The position numbers and the translations under genes are program-made. From positions 62,001 through 126,000 of the forward strand of contig JAFWEW010000044.1 in the NCBI GenBank assembly GCA_017512725.1: a DNA stretch of 64,000 nucleotides, read 5' to 3'. The stretch's first letter is position 1. Every line of letters begins with the position of its first letter. This document shows, piece by piece, positions 26,947-35,128 of this stretch. The notes under the pieces were generated by a model that was given only the letters and a program-made list of their open reading frames with translations, made no database searches and was not told the DNA's origin. Source of the DNA: Solobacterium sp. Lineage in GTDB: Bacteria; Bacillota_I; Bacilli_A; Erysipelotrichales; Erysipelotrichaceae.

Positions 26947-28833
26947 ATGGAGAATCAAAGCGGAAATACAAAGACAAGAACCAGTATTATCGTACAGATT
27001 TACGTGATGATAATGATTGGAATGGCGGTGATCGGTGTTATCACCTATTTTTCGCAGTCCCGTCTTGCGGAGAAATCCAAAAAGAATGAAGCGGCCCGTT
27101 TTGCGACCGAAGTGGCAGAAGAAGCGGCGCTTTCCGTGAAAGAATATCCGGCTTACAGCTGGCTGCTGAAATACTGGTATGAACATCATGATGACATGGA
27201 TGTCGAGTATGATATCAGTTTCACAGACAGTGTAACAACAAAGGAAAAGGAAAAACTGCTGGCGGAACACCAGCCGGATCTGCAGTTGCGCTATGCGACG
27301 GAAGAAGAGATCCGGGCATTGCCGGAAGAAGATCAGAAGCTGTATGCAGAGATTGCTTATTCCTGGCTGATCACACGGTTCGATGAGATCAAACAGAACT
27401 ATAACGTAAATTATCTGTACTGTACTGCGACCGATACCGATGAAGGAACGGATCCCTATCGGGAACAGACATTCCTGGTATCTGCGGCGGACAAAGGGTC
27501 AATCCGCGGGACCAACGATCACGAAGTGTACCCATTGGGCCATACCGTATCCGTGGAAGAAAAGCCTGACCTGCAGGAAGCGATGCGGGATGCGGTGGAA
27601 CTGTCCAGGCTGGAGGTTTCCGGGGATTATGAAGCCGGGAATTATGACTACAGCGGCGATTACGCAGACTATTACCGCATGCTGTATGAATTTGACGGCC
27701 ACGCTGTTCTGGTCGGTGTTTCCTATAAGATCACATCGATGAATGCGGATATCAAGGATACCGCAAGAACCGGTACTGCATATGCGGTGTTTTATCAGTT
27801 CATTCTGGTACAGCTCATCATGGGCTTTCTGTTCTTTTACGGAATCAGCCCGCTGGAAAAGATCCTGAAAAACATCAATCTGTATACCGAAACCAAAAAC
27901 AGCGCTGAGGTCAACCGGAACCTGAACGAGATCCTTTCCGGAAAAGGTGCGGCTGCAGTCCGGCAGAATGAAATCGGGCAGCTTTCCGAGGACTTTATCA
28001 AGCTGACCAATGAGATCGATCATTATGTCGACAATATTGAGCGGATTACAAAAGAAAATGAACGCATTTCTGCAGAACTGGAACTGGCCTCCAGGATCCA
28101 GACCAGTATGTTGCCGAGTATCTTCCCGGCATTTCCGGACCGGGAAGAAGTAGATATCTATGCCGTCATGGATCCGGCCCGCGAAGTCGGAGGGGATTTC
28201 TATGATTTCTTCTTTATTGATCCGGATCATCTGGGTGTTGTAATCGCGGATGTGTCCGGCAAGGGAATACCCGGTGCACTGTTCATGATGATCTCCAAAG
28301 TGATTCTTCAAAACTGCGCCATGATCGGCGGGAGCCCTGCGGAAATCATGAAGCGGACAAATCGGCTGATCTGTGCCAACAACAAGGAAGAGATGTTTGT
28401 CACGATATGGTTCAGCATACTGGAGATTTCCAGCGGACTGCTGAAAATCGTCAATTCCGGTCATGAATATCCTGCATACCGGAAGAACGGCGGGCAGTTT
28501 GAACTGCTGAAAGGAAAACACAGCATTGCGACCGGTATTATGGAGGATATCCAGTATCCGGAAATTGAGATTCAGATGGAACCCGGTGATAAGATCTTCG
28601 TATACACGGACGGCGTTCCGGAGGCGACAAATAAAGAGCAGCAGCTTTACGGCACGGACCGGATGATAGATGCGCTGAATGAGAAGGGTGATGGTACGCC
28701 GCATGAGATCCTCATGGAAGTACACCGCAGTGTAAATGAATTTGTAAACGATGCGGAACAGTTTGATGATCTTACGATGCTGTGTGTGGAATACCGCGGA
28801 CCAGGGAAAGAAAACAGGGTGACAGAAGGATGA
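26947..28833 (+). CDS. SpoIIE-type PP2C phosphatase, membrane sensor (second copy)
   Basis: 628 residues. TM1 at ~16-36, an extracytoplasmic sensing region (~37-275), TM2 at ~278-303, a HAMP-like/coiled-coil stretch (~305-375), and a SpoIIE/RsbU phosphatase domain from ELASRIQTSMLPSIFP. Metal ligands intact: AREVGGDFYDFF, IADVSGKGIPGALFM, NSGHEYPAY, YTDGVPEATN. The domain order matches the protein at 9430-11154, but the sensory domains are not clearly alike, so they probably read different signals. It would dephosphorylate a Ser/Thr-phosphorylated partner inside the cell. The next gene overlaps by 4 bp and encodes a membrane protein, possibly its partner. Confidence 0.9.
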   Translation: MENQSGNTKTRTSIIVQIYVMIMIGMAVIGVITYFSQSRLAEKSKKNEAARFATEVAEEAALSVKEYPAYSWLLKYWYEHHDDMDVEYDISFTDSVTTKEKEKLLAEHQPDLQLRYATEEEIRALPEEDQKLYAEIAYSWLITRFDEIKQNYNVNYLYCTATDTDEGTDPYREQTFLVSAADKGSIRGTNDHEVYPLGHTVSVEEKPDLQEAMRDAVELSRLEVSGDYEAGNYDYSGDYADYYRMLYEFDGHAVLVGVSYKITSMNADIKDTARTGTAYAVFYQFILVQLIMGFLFFYGISPLEKILKNINLYTETKNSAEVNRNLNEILSGKGAAAVRQNEIGQLSEDFIKLTNEIDHYVDNIERITKENERISAELELASRIQTSMLPSIFPAFPDREEVDIYAVMDPAREVGGDFYDFFFIDPDHLGVVIADVSGKGIPGALFMMISKVILQNCAMIGGSPAEIMKRTNRLICANNKEEMFVTIWFSILEISSGLLKIVNSGHEYPAYRKNGGQFELLKGKHSIATGIMEDIQYPEIEIQMEPGDKIFVYTDGVPEATNKEQQLYGTDRMIDALNEKGDGTPHEILMEVHRSVNEFVNDAEQFDDLTMLCVEYRGPGKENRVTEG

Positions 28834-29399
28834 AACAGATAGCGAATATTGAACGTGAATTCCTGGACCTCGATCCGGACAATAAAATTGCGCATATCCG
28901 CATGGTGTTTGAAAAGCCCGGTGATATCTTTTACGAGAATGCTGCCGCAAAGATCCCGATCATCGACGAATCGTTCTATGAAGGAATCTTTCATGCGTTT
29001 GACCTGGCACCGAAACATTACAAAGTTGATCTGGAGGTCCTGTTTTCGGATCTGGAAGAATATGATGAAGCAGAACTGGAACAGATTTTCCGTAAGAATG
29101 TAAAACTGGCATCCGTGGTGAAACTGCGTGAACGGAAGGATCAGAACCGTCTTGCATTAATGCTGTGCGGAATCGGACTGGTATTCATTCTGATTTCCAT
29201 CGGGCTGGAACAGGTTCCGTTTGCGAATGAGACGCTGAAGAGTATTCTTGCCTACATACTGGATATCATGGCAACCGTTCCGTTCTGGGGCGCCATGGAA
29301 ATCTATCTTATCAGCAACAACGAACAGAGAAAATTCGTAGCGGAAAAGCTGCTGCAGTTCCATCAGATATCCTTTCATAAAGTGCCGGAGACTTCCTGA
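28830..29399 (+). CDS. Membrane protein coupled to the SpoIIE phosphatase
   Basis: 189 residues from ATG 28830, which overlaps the phosphatase stop (ATGA) and follows GACAGAAGG. The first ~105 residues are acidic and soluble (a conserved-looking start IANIEREFLDLDPDNKIAHIRMVF); two hydrophobic segments follow at ~112-130 and ~138-160, the second with GAMEIYLI. No family recognised. Tight coupling suggests it works with or is regulated by the phosphatase. Longer frame from 28782 lies inside the phosphatase gene and is rejected. Confidence 0.65.
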   Translation: MKQIANIEREFLDLDPDNKIAHIRMVFEKPGDIFYENAAAKIPIIDESFYEGIFHAFDLAPKHYKVDLEVLFSDLEEYDEAELEQIFRKNVKLASVVKLRERKDQNRLALMLCGIGLVFILISIGLEQVPFANETLKSILAYILDIMATVPFWGAMEIYLISNNEQRKFVAEKLLQFHQISFHKVPETS

Positions 29400-29437
29400 A
29401 GAACCGTCCGCTGACCGTGCATCATCCTGCGACATCC

Positions 29438-29467
29438 GACATTTCTCATTTTGGGAAATGTCTTTTT
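29438..29467 (+). terminator. Intrinsic terminator after the membrane protein gene
   Basis: GACATTTC, 9-base loop, GAAATGTC, TTTTT. Confidence 0.8.
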
Positions 29468-29530
29468 CTACGAAGCGTAGAGAACAGAACCGGAAGTGCA
29501 GTATTACAATTTCTCTGCGGAGGAAAACAG

Positions 29531-30202
29531 ATGAACCAGTATGTAACAGGTGCAGTGATTAAGCGTCTGCGCGAAACAAATAAAATGACACAGCTTCAGC
29601 TTGCGGAAACAATCGGGGTAAGTGACAAAACGGTTTCCAAATGGGAAACCGGGAAAGGATACCCGGATATCACACTGCTGGAACCGATCGCAGCTGCGTT
29701 TCATGTTTCCGTCACGGAGCTGATTTCCGGAAATCCGGTACGCAATGCGAATGTTTCCGCAAATATGATGCGTTCGAAGTTTTATGTATGTCCGGTCTGC
29801 GGGAATGTGATTCACGGAATCGGAGAAGCGGTAATCAGCTGTCATGGAATTCAGCTGGAGCCGCTGGAAGAAGAACCTACCGACGAAGACCATAAGATAT
29901 TCATCGAACGTTCGGAAGATGAATACGTTGTCCGGATGGAACATGAGATGACCAAGAAGCACTATATTTCCTTTGCGGCTGCCGTCTCTATGGATGAGCT
30001 GCAGATAGTAAAGCTTTATCCGGAAGGGGAGGCACAGGTACGGTTTAAAATCCGGGGTGTCCGGAAGATCCTGTTCTTCTGCAATCATGACGGACTGTTT
30101 TCAATCGATGTACTCAAAGGAATCGATGACAAAGAAAGCGGCTATGACGACTATGAAGAGCGGATGGAACTGGAGAAAGCTGCCAAAGCACTGTTTGGAT
30201 GA
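29531..30202 (+). CDS. XRE regulator fused to a desulfoferrodoxin-like domain
   Basis: 223 residues from ATG 29531 after GCGGAGG. Residues ~8-65 are an XRE-type HTH (MTQLQLAETIGVSDKTVSKWETGKGYPD). The rest resembles desulfoferrodoxin/superoxide reductase: YVCPVCGNVIHGIG (a rubredoxin-like knuckle, with only the CPVC pair clear), then HEMTKKHYISFAAAV, where His residues of the non-haem iron site would fall. Desulfoferrodoxins reduce superoxide; here the fold may serve as a redox or metal sensor for the HTH (inference). Fusions of this kind occur in anaerobic Firmicutes. It stands alone between two terminators. Confidence 0.75.
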   Translation: MNQYVTGAVIKRLRETNKMTQLQLAETIGVSDKTVSKWETGKGYPDITLLEPIAAAFHVSVTELISGNPVRNANVSANMMRSKFYVCPVCGNVIHGIGEAVISCHGIQLEPLEEEPTDEDHKIFIERSEDEYVVRMEHEMTKKHYISFAAAVSMDELQIVKLYPEGEAQVRFKIRGVRKILFFCNHDGLFSIDVLKGIDDKESGYDDYEERMELEKAAKALFG

Positions 30203-30208
30203 CGGGTC

Positions 30209-30237
30209 TGTGAATCCTGGGTTCACAGGCTTTTTCA
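30209..30237 (+). terminator. Intrinsic terminator after the XRE/desulfoferrodoxin gene
   Basis: CTGTGAA, loop, TTCACAG, then GCTTTTT. Confidence 0.8.
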
Positions 30238-30293
30238 TATCGGAACAGATATAATGAGTTCAAAAGGAAGCGTTCGGGCTTCCGGAGAAGAGA

Positions 30294-30929
30294 ATGATAT
30301 TCAAGAATACGTACTACATCATTGGGAATGCCTATGCCGGAAAATCGACGATGATAAAGCGGCTTGCGGAAAAGTATCAGGGAATCCTGTGCAGGGAAAA
30401 CTATCATAAGGATTATTTTCCGGAAGTCGACCGGGATGCATTTCCGTATATGACTTATGCCCGCGAACTGCAGGACTGGCACGAGTTCATCCGAAGATCT
30501 CCGGAAGAATATCTGGAATGGATCGATGGGGTTACGGCGGAGTGTGAAATACTGGAACTCAGGATCCTGGAAGAACTTGTAAAGCAGGGGAAGCCGATCT
30601 TTGTCGATACGAATATCTCGATTGATACACTGAAGGAGATCGCAGAACCGCATCATGTACTGGTAATGCTGGCGGATCCGAAGGTTTCCGTGAACCGTTT
30701 CTTTGAACGTCCAGACAGAGAGAAACAGTTTCTGTATCGGCTGATCATGGAAGAACCAGACCCTGAAAAGGCAATGGAGAACTATCGGAAGGGACTGGAG
30801 CTGATAAATTCTCAGGAGCGGTATGACCGCTATCTTCACTCCGGTTTTCCAGTGATCCTGCGGGATGACAGCAGAAGTATCGAAGAGACGCTGGAACTGG
30901 TTGAAAACGCCTTTGAACTGAAATCGTAA
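30294..30929 (+). CDS. P-loop kinase-like protein
   Basis: 211 residues, ATG 30294 after GGAGAAGAG; a -10-like TATAAT lies ~40 bases upstream (30250-30255). N-terminal Walker A variant GNAYAGKST (residues ~11-19), as in AAA_33/shikimate-kinase-like small-molecule kinases. A possible Walker B is PIFVDTN (Asp near 103), and the C-terminal half holds an Arg-rich lid (NRFFERPDREKQF). The fold predicts phosphorylation of a small metabolite with ATP. No family name could be given. Followed by the MscS gene after 109 bp. Confidence 0.7.
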   Translation: MIFKNTYYIIGNAYAGKSTMIKRLAEKYQGILCRENYHKDYFPEVDRDAFPYMTYARELQDWHEFIRRSPEEYLEWIDGVTAECEILELRILEELVKQGKPIFVDTNISIDTLKEIAEPHHVLVMLADPKVSVNRFFERPDREKQFLYRLIMEEPDPEKAMENYRKGLELINSQERYDRYLHSGFPVILRDDSRSIEETLELVENAFELKS

Positions 30930-31038
30930 TGCCGGACAACAAATGAGACCATGTGGATTTCGCGGTAATCCTTCGAGCAAAGTCCGGCTTGCATGTATAC
31001 TGATTGTATACGTTCGAAATAAACAGATTGGAGATGCC

Positions 31039-31818
31039 ATGGAAATACTGGATCAGTTTTTTGAAAAAGGATTTCTTAGTTTTCTGACTGTGACAATTAT
31101 TACGATTGTCGGGTGTCAGCTGCTGTGCGTGTTTTGTGATAAAGAACTGAAACATTATTATGAACGGCATTCGGGCAGACTCGTTCCGAATGACCTGCTG
31201 AGTAAAACACTGAAGTTTTTAATCTGGGCGCTCGGACTGATGGCAGTCGCCCGTCAGGTCAAGGCTCTGAGGGACCTTAACGCAATGGTTGTCGGCGCCA
31301 GCGGTATCGCAGCTACGGTTGCCGGTATTGCCGCGAGGCTTACCTTCAGCAACTATATTTCTGGTTTCTTTCTCAATATTCATCAGCCGTTCCGGGTTGG
31401 AGATGACATCTTTCTGAAGGAAAAAGGCATTGCAGGAACGGTAAAGGATATCACCTTCCGCCATACGATTATTGAGACCAGAGTCGGAACAACCGTGACG
31501 ATTCCAAACAGCGTTATGGACGGAGTAGTCATTGAAGATCTTTCAAAACACGGGTATTCCAGACCACTGGAATTCCGGGTCGGACTGAATACGGATATTG
31601 AGAAACTGCAGGAAATTGTAAATGAGGTTCTGGAGAAAAACAGCGACCTGGTGAATGCCGAGAAGATGGTTACCATTGAAAGCTTTGACGGCAGTGGCTA
31701 TACCGTTTCCTTTCCGATCACTGCGAGAACCATGCATGAGTATATTGTGGGCAAGAACCGGATCATTCCGGAACTGAATATGGAACTGAAAAAGAACGGT
31801 ATCGTGGTACTGCGGTAA
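31039..31818 (+). CDS. Small-conductance mechanosensitive channel (MscS family)
   Basis: 259 residues from ATG 31039 after TTGGAG; the longer frame from 30943 has no site. Two N-terminal membrane helices (~8-32, ~58-78), then the MscS pore helix with a Gly/Ala pattern (VVGASGIAATVAGIAARLTFSNYISGFFL), the beta domain (FRVGDDIFLKEKGIAGTVKDITFRHTII, TIPNSVM) and an alpha/beta C-terminal domain. MscS channels open on membrane tension and release solutes after osmotic downshock. Length is typical of the minimal family. Confidence 0.92.
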   Translation: MEILDQFFEKGFLSFLTVTIITIVGCQLLCVFCDKELKHYYERHSGRLVPNDLLSKTLKFLIWALGLMAVARQVKALRDLNAMVVGASGIAATVAGIAARLTFSNYISGFFLNIHQPFRVGDDIFLKEKGIAGTVKDITFRHTIIETRVGTTVTIPNSVMDGVVIEDLSKHGYSRPLEFRVGLNTDIEKLQEIVNEVLEKNSDLVNAEKMVTIESFDGSGYTVSFPITARTMHEYIVGKNRIIPELNMELKKNGIVVLR

Positions 31819-31878
31819 CAGGACGGTATCTTCTGAACATAAATTTGAACTATAAGAAACAGGAAAGGGGAAGTGTAT

Positions 31879-32718
31879 ATGATTAAGAAACTGTCAGGTC
31901 TGCTGTTCTCGATTCTGATTGCGCTGTCGTTTACGGTGTCCGTTTGTGCGGAAGAACCAAAGGATGCCGATCCGGACAAAGAGGGATTTCAGTATATCCA
32001 CGATCCGATGGAATATCCTTCTGCGGCACAGGATATCGTTGTAAATCCGAATGCGGTATATGGATATTCACCAAATCCGGAATCCAAACGGCTTGGAAAG
32101 TTCGCTGATGAAATCGACTGGTCGGATCCGGATGCGGTTGCCAAGGCAAGAGAAGAGCGGCAGGAATATCACGATTCTCTGAAAGAACTGTATACCATGA
32201 TCGATCAGATGGAACAGGAAAACTGCACAACGGAAGAAATTGCGAGAGCTGTTTCAAAGCGGCGGAATGAAATCCGTTTTGAAGCCTACAAGGATGATCC
32301 GGAAGGCCTTGAGTTAATGAAGCAGAGCAATCTTGAAACCTATGGCAATGAAAACGGGCCGACAATTGAATCCCTGTATGAAAAATACGGTTCGTGGGAA
32401 ATGATCATCCAGAAAGCACTTTCGCCGAATGCAGGCATGGACGCATGTCTTGGCTTTTACGATCAGAATTACGACCAGTATGTAATGCTGGACCAGCTTG
32501 CAGAAAAAGAAGAAAAAGCAGTTCTGGATACCGGTGTGGAACCGGCTCCGGAATACTATACGGTCGTGAGCGGAGACAGTCTCTGGAAACTTGGAAGAAT
32601 GTACTACGATGACGGTAACAAATGGCAGGCAATCTATGAACTCAACCGTGATCAGATCAGGGAACCGTCTGTGATTTATCCCGGAATGGTACTGCACATG
32701 CCTGCTTACGGGAATTAA
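31879..32718 (+). CDS. Secreted LysM-domain protein
   Basis: 279 residues from ATG 31879 (AAAGGGGA upstream). Signal peptide ending near VCAEE. The middle ~190 residues are a charged, helical region without a recognised family. The C terminus is one LysM domain (YYTVVSGDSLWKLGRMYYDDGNKWQAIYELN ... IYPGMVLHMP), which binds the glycan of peptidoglycan. Likely a cell-wall-attached protein; no catalytic domain seen. It stands between the MscS and the DAACS transporter genes. Confidence 0.85.
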   Translation: MIKKLSGLLFSILIALSFTVSVCAEEPKDADPDKEGFQYIHDPMEYPSAAQDIVVNPNAVYGYSPNPESKRLGKFADEIDWSDPDAVAKAREERQEYHDSLKELYTMIDQMEQENCTTEEIARAVSKRRNEIRFEAYKDDPEGLELMKQSNLETYGNENGPTIESLYEKYGSWEMIIQKALSPNAGMDACLGFYDQNYDQYVMLDQLAEKEEKAVLDTGVEPAPEYYTVVSGDSLWKLGRMYYDDGNKWQAIYELNRDQIREPSVIYPGMVLHMPAYGN

Positions 32719-32831
32719 TCCTTTGAGAAGACTTAAGCAGTGCAGAAACAACCATTTATAAACAATCGTCAGACAGATCTTTCCGGTAATACGTCTGCTG
32801 ATACCTGAAAGAAACAGACGGAGGTACTTTG

Positions 32832-34397
32832 ATGAAACGAAAGCTGAATGAAGAAAACATCAACATATCCTGTGAAGAAGCAGATTTGTTTCTTCGAAAG
32901 CGAAAGACAGATTCCAAAGACCGCATCCGTACGATGCTGTCCATGGAAGAGACACTGCTGAAATACAAAGACAGCTTTGGAGCAGACAGTGAATACATTG
33001 TTGATTTTGGGAGCGGCTTCCACAGGAACCGTATACGTCTTACTGTGCCTGGCAGGGAGCTTGATCCGTTTTCGCCAAGTGGTTTTACTTCTGATGAAGA
33101 ACGCTTTATGCAGGGAATGCTTACCCGTTTGGGACAGGTTCCGAAGTGGAAGTACAAGCGCGGCGCAAATATTATAGATTTCACACTTGAAAAGCATCAT
33201 CTTCCGGAATGGGAAAAGCTGGTGTTTGCGATTGTTTTTGCGGCTGTGCTCGGTTTTCTGATTCGGTTGCTGCCGCAGCAGACCGCAACGCTTATGCTTG
33301 AAGAAATCATCAGTCCACTGCTGAATACCTTTCTGGGTTTTCTGAATGCGGTGGCAGGTCCGATGATCTTTCTTTCCGTTGTCTGGGGAATTTATAACAT
33401 CGGTGATGCGTCTACCTTCAGCGAGATCGGCAAACATATCTGCATGAAGTACGGTATTTATCTTTCCGTCATGACGATCCTGGTCGTATTCATGAGTCTT
33501 CCGTTTTATAATCTGCTGATTGGTTCATCGGAAACAGCGAATGAATTCTCAGTACTGTATAGGATGGTTCTGGATATTGTTCCGTCCAATCTGTTTACGC
33601 CGTTTTCACGCGGCAATACACTGCAGATCCTGTTCGTGGCAGTAATTGTCGGAGTGACATTGTTGCTGATTGGCAAAGATACCCAGTCTGTTGCGGATCT
33701 TTCCGAGCAACTCGGCTTTGTCGTAAATGGCATTATGAGCGGAATCAGTATGCTGGTGCCGTTCTTTGTCTTTGGTAGTCTTCTGAATATTATCGCCTCC
33801 AGCGATTTGAACATGCTGGCAGCGGGTGGGAAGTTTTTTGCAGGAGCACTGCTTGGATGTGTGGTACTAATGCTGATGCATACTGCAATCACATGCATCA
33901 GAATGAAGATTTCACCCATGGATCTATGGAAGAGGACACTTTCCTCTTTTGTAATTGCGATTACAACCGCGTCATCTTCTGCAGTGTTTGCAGACAATAT
34001 CAAAACCTGTACAGAAAAGCTCGGCGTCAGTAAACGGCTTGCGGATTTTGGAGTGCCGTTTGGCCAGATTCTGTATAAACCGGGAGTATCTGTATTGTTC
34101 TGGTTTGCTGCGATCAGCGTTGCGGAAAGTGAAGGAACAGAAGTGTCGCTGGCCTGGTTTATTACGGCAACAGCTATCTGTATTATTCTTTCTGCCGCGG
34201 CACCTCCGGTTCCCGGCGGAATGACAGCGAGCTTTACGATTCTGTTTACACAGCTGTCTCTGCCGGTGTCAAATATCGCAATCATTCTCTCACTGACATC
34301 GGTACTGGATTTTATCGTAACAGCGACGAATATCTTTACCGGACAATGTGTACTGGCACTTTCGTCCAGGGGATTGGAACATAAGCAGTCGGAATAA
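32832..34397 (+). CDS. DAACS-family dicarboxylate/amino acid:cation symporter with N-terminal domain
   Basis: 521 residues from ATG 32832 after CGGAGG. Residues ~125-515 are a GltPh-type transporter with eight hydrophobic segments, the serine-rich loop ITTASSSAVF (HP1) and VPGGMTASFTIL plus LDFIVTATNIFTGQ (HP2/TM8, substrate-site region). These carriers import glutamate, aspartate, serine or C4-dicarboxylates with Na+ or H+. The first ~120 residues are soluble and begin LNEENINISCEEADLFLRKRK; they resemble the part of a histidine-kinase-type ATPase domain found fused to DAACS carriers in related bacteria, here without visible ATP-binding boxes. Stop lies within a terminator. Confidence 0.85.
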   Translation: MKRKLNEENINISCEEADLFLRKRKTDSKDRIRTMLSMEETLLKYKDSFGADSEYIVDFGSGFHRNRIRLTVPGRELDPFSPSGFTSDEERFMQGMLTRLGQVPKWKYKRGANIIDFTLEKHHLPEWEKLVFAIVFAAVLGFLIRLLPQQTATLMLEEIISPLLNTFLGFLNAVAGPMIFLSVVWGIYNIGDASTFSEIGKHICMKYGIYLSVMTILVVFMSLPFYNLLIGSSETANEFSVLYRMVLDIVPSNLFTPFSRGNTLQILFVAVIVGVTLLLIGKDTQSVADLSEQLGFVVNGIMSGISMLVPFFVFGSLLNIIASSDLNMLAAGGKFFAGALLGCVVLMLMHTAITCIRMKISPMDLWKRTLSSFVIAITTASSSAVFADNIKTCTEKLGVSKRLADFGVPFGQILYKPGVSVLFWFAAISVAESEGTEVSLAWFITATAICIILSAAAPPVPGGMTASFTILFTQLSLPVSNIAIILSLTSVLDFIVTATNIFTGQCVLALSSRGLEHKQSE

Positions 34398-34413
34398 ATC
34401 CGACTGTTTTTCA
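34383..34413 (+). terminator. Intrinsic terminator overlapping the DAACS stop codon
   Basis: CAGTCGGA, 5-base loop, TCCGACTG, TTTTTC; the stop codon is in the loop. A second hairpin (GGAG...CTCC) follows at about 34422-34442. Confidence 0.8.
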
Positions 34414-35070
34414 ATAGTAAAAAGGAGCGTTTCCACTCCTTCTGTGTTCTCTTAAGTACTGTTCCGGATCAGCCTTTGCTGTTCATATAGTCGAGTCTGA
34501 CCAGATTTGCGGCATATAAAATGCCATTGAAGCCATTAAAGCCTTTAATATCTCTGTCCCTCAATATGTTAAAGATGAAGTAGCTCGTATGATTGCCTGT
34601 GCTAAAGTCTAAAGACGGGCTTAGCCGGAGCTGGCGATGATTGAACCTGTTAAAAGGTTATGGGATAATAGATCTAGATAAGATGAGTGGTGGCATGGGC
34701 CCCGCCGTGATGTATGAGCTGCTTGCAGTTCACTGCGGACGATCCGGATCGTTACCGGCTTCTTATCGACAAAAAAGCTGTCCTGTTAGGGATGGCTTTT
34801 ATTCATTTATTGCCGATAAAGAATATTATTTATATAAGATATGTTTTTCTCTTAAATATACTTAAGTATACTAAGTATTACTAAGAATGACCAAGTTACT
34901 GTCCTTAAGAAGAAAGCAAAGGGATATATCGACCAATGTCGGAGTAATCGCGTACATAAACAAAGAGGGCGATGTTCGTCCTCTTTACGTTGTCTAGGAA
35001 TTGTTTCCTGACTCAAGGAACGCTTTGATTGAAAAGAGAAGCGAAAAGATTAAGTGCGAATTAGTGGCCG
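34414..35070. other. Gene-poor region with fragments of reading frames
   Basis: No intact gene is convincing. On + at 34641-34865 a TTG-started frame contains IIDLDKMSGG, a double-glycine leader-like phrase, but it runs through a terminator hairpin. On - at 34469-34657 there is an open stretch of 62 codons without a usable start. On + near 34520-34610 a stretch reads ...VPQYVKDEVARMIACAKV then stops, again without a start. The region looks like decayed genes at the border between the chromosome-like left half and the accessory right half. Confidence 0.45.
34770..34804. terminator. Terminator hairpin inside the fragment region
   Basis: AAAAGCTGTCC, 5-base loop, GGGATGGCTTTT forms an 11-bp stem with A-run before and T-run after, so it can act in both directions. 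Confidence 0.7.
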
Positions 35071-35108
35071 ATAATACTTCGTAAAATCTTTATTTTACGA
35101 AGTATTAT
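35071..35108. repeat. Perfect 17-bp inverted repeat before the recombinase (dif-like candidate)
   Basis: ATAATACTTCGTAAAAT (35071-35087), spacer CTTT, and its exact reverse complement (35092-35108), 20 bp before the recombinase ATG. In streptococci and lactococci the Xer target (difSL) lies beside xerS. A run of five T follows, so a terminator role is also possible. Confidence 0.55.
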
Positions 35109-35128
35109 TTTTAGTTTACACTGTAGAT

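Noticed and set aside
27499-28950. 483-residue open frame on the - strand
   Set aside because: Antisense shadow of the SpoIIE phosphatase.
35071-35108. True loxP site
   Set aside because: Only the ACTTCGTA core agrees; arm length and spacer differ and the recombinase is Xer-like, not Cre.
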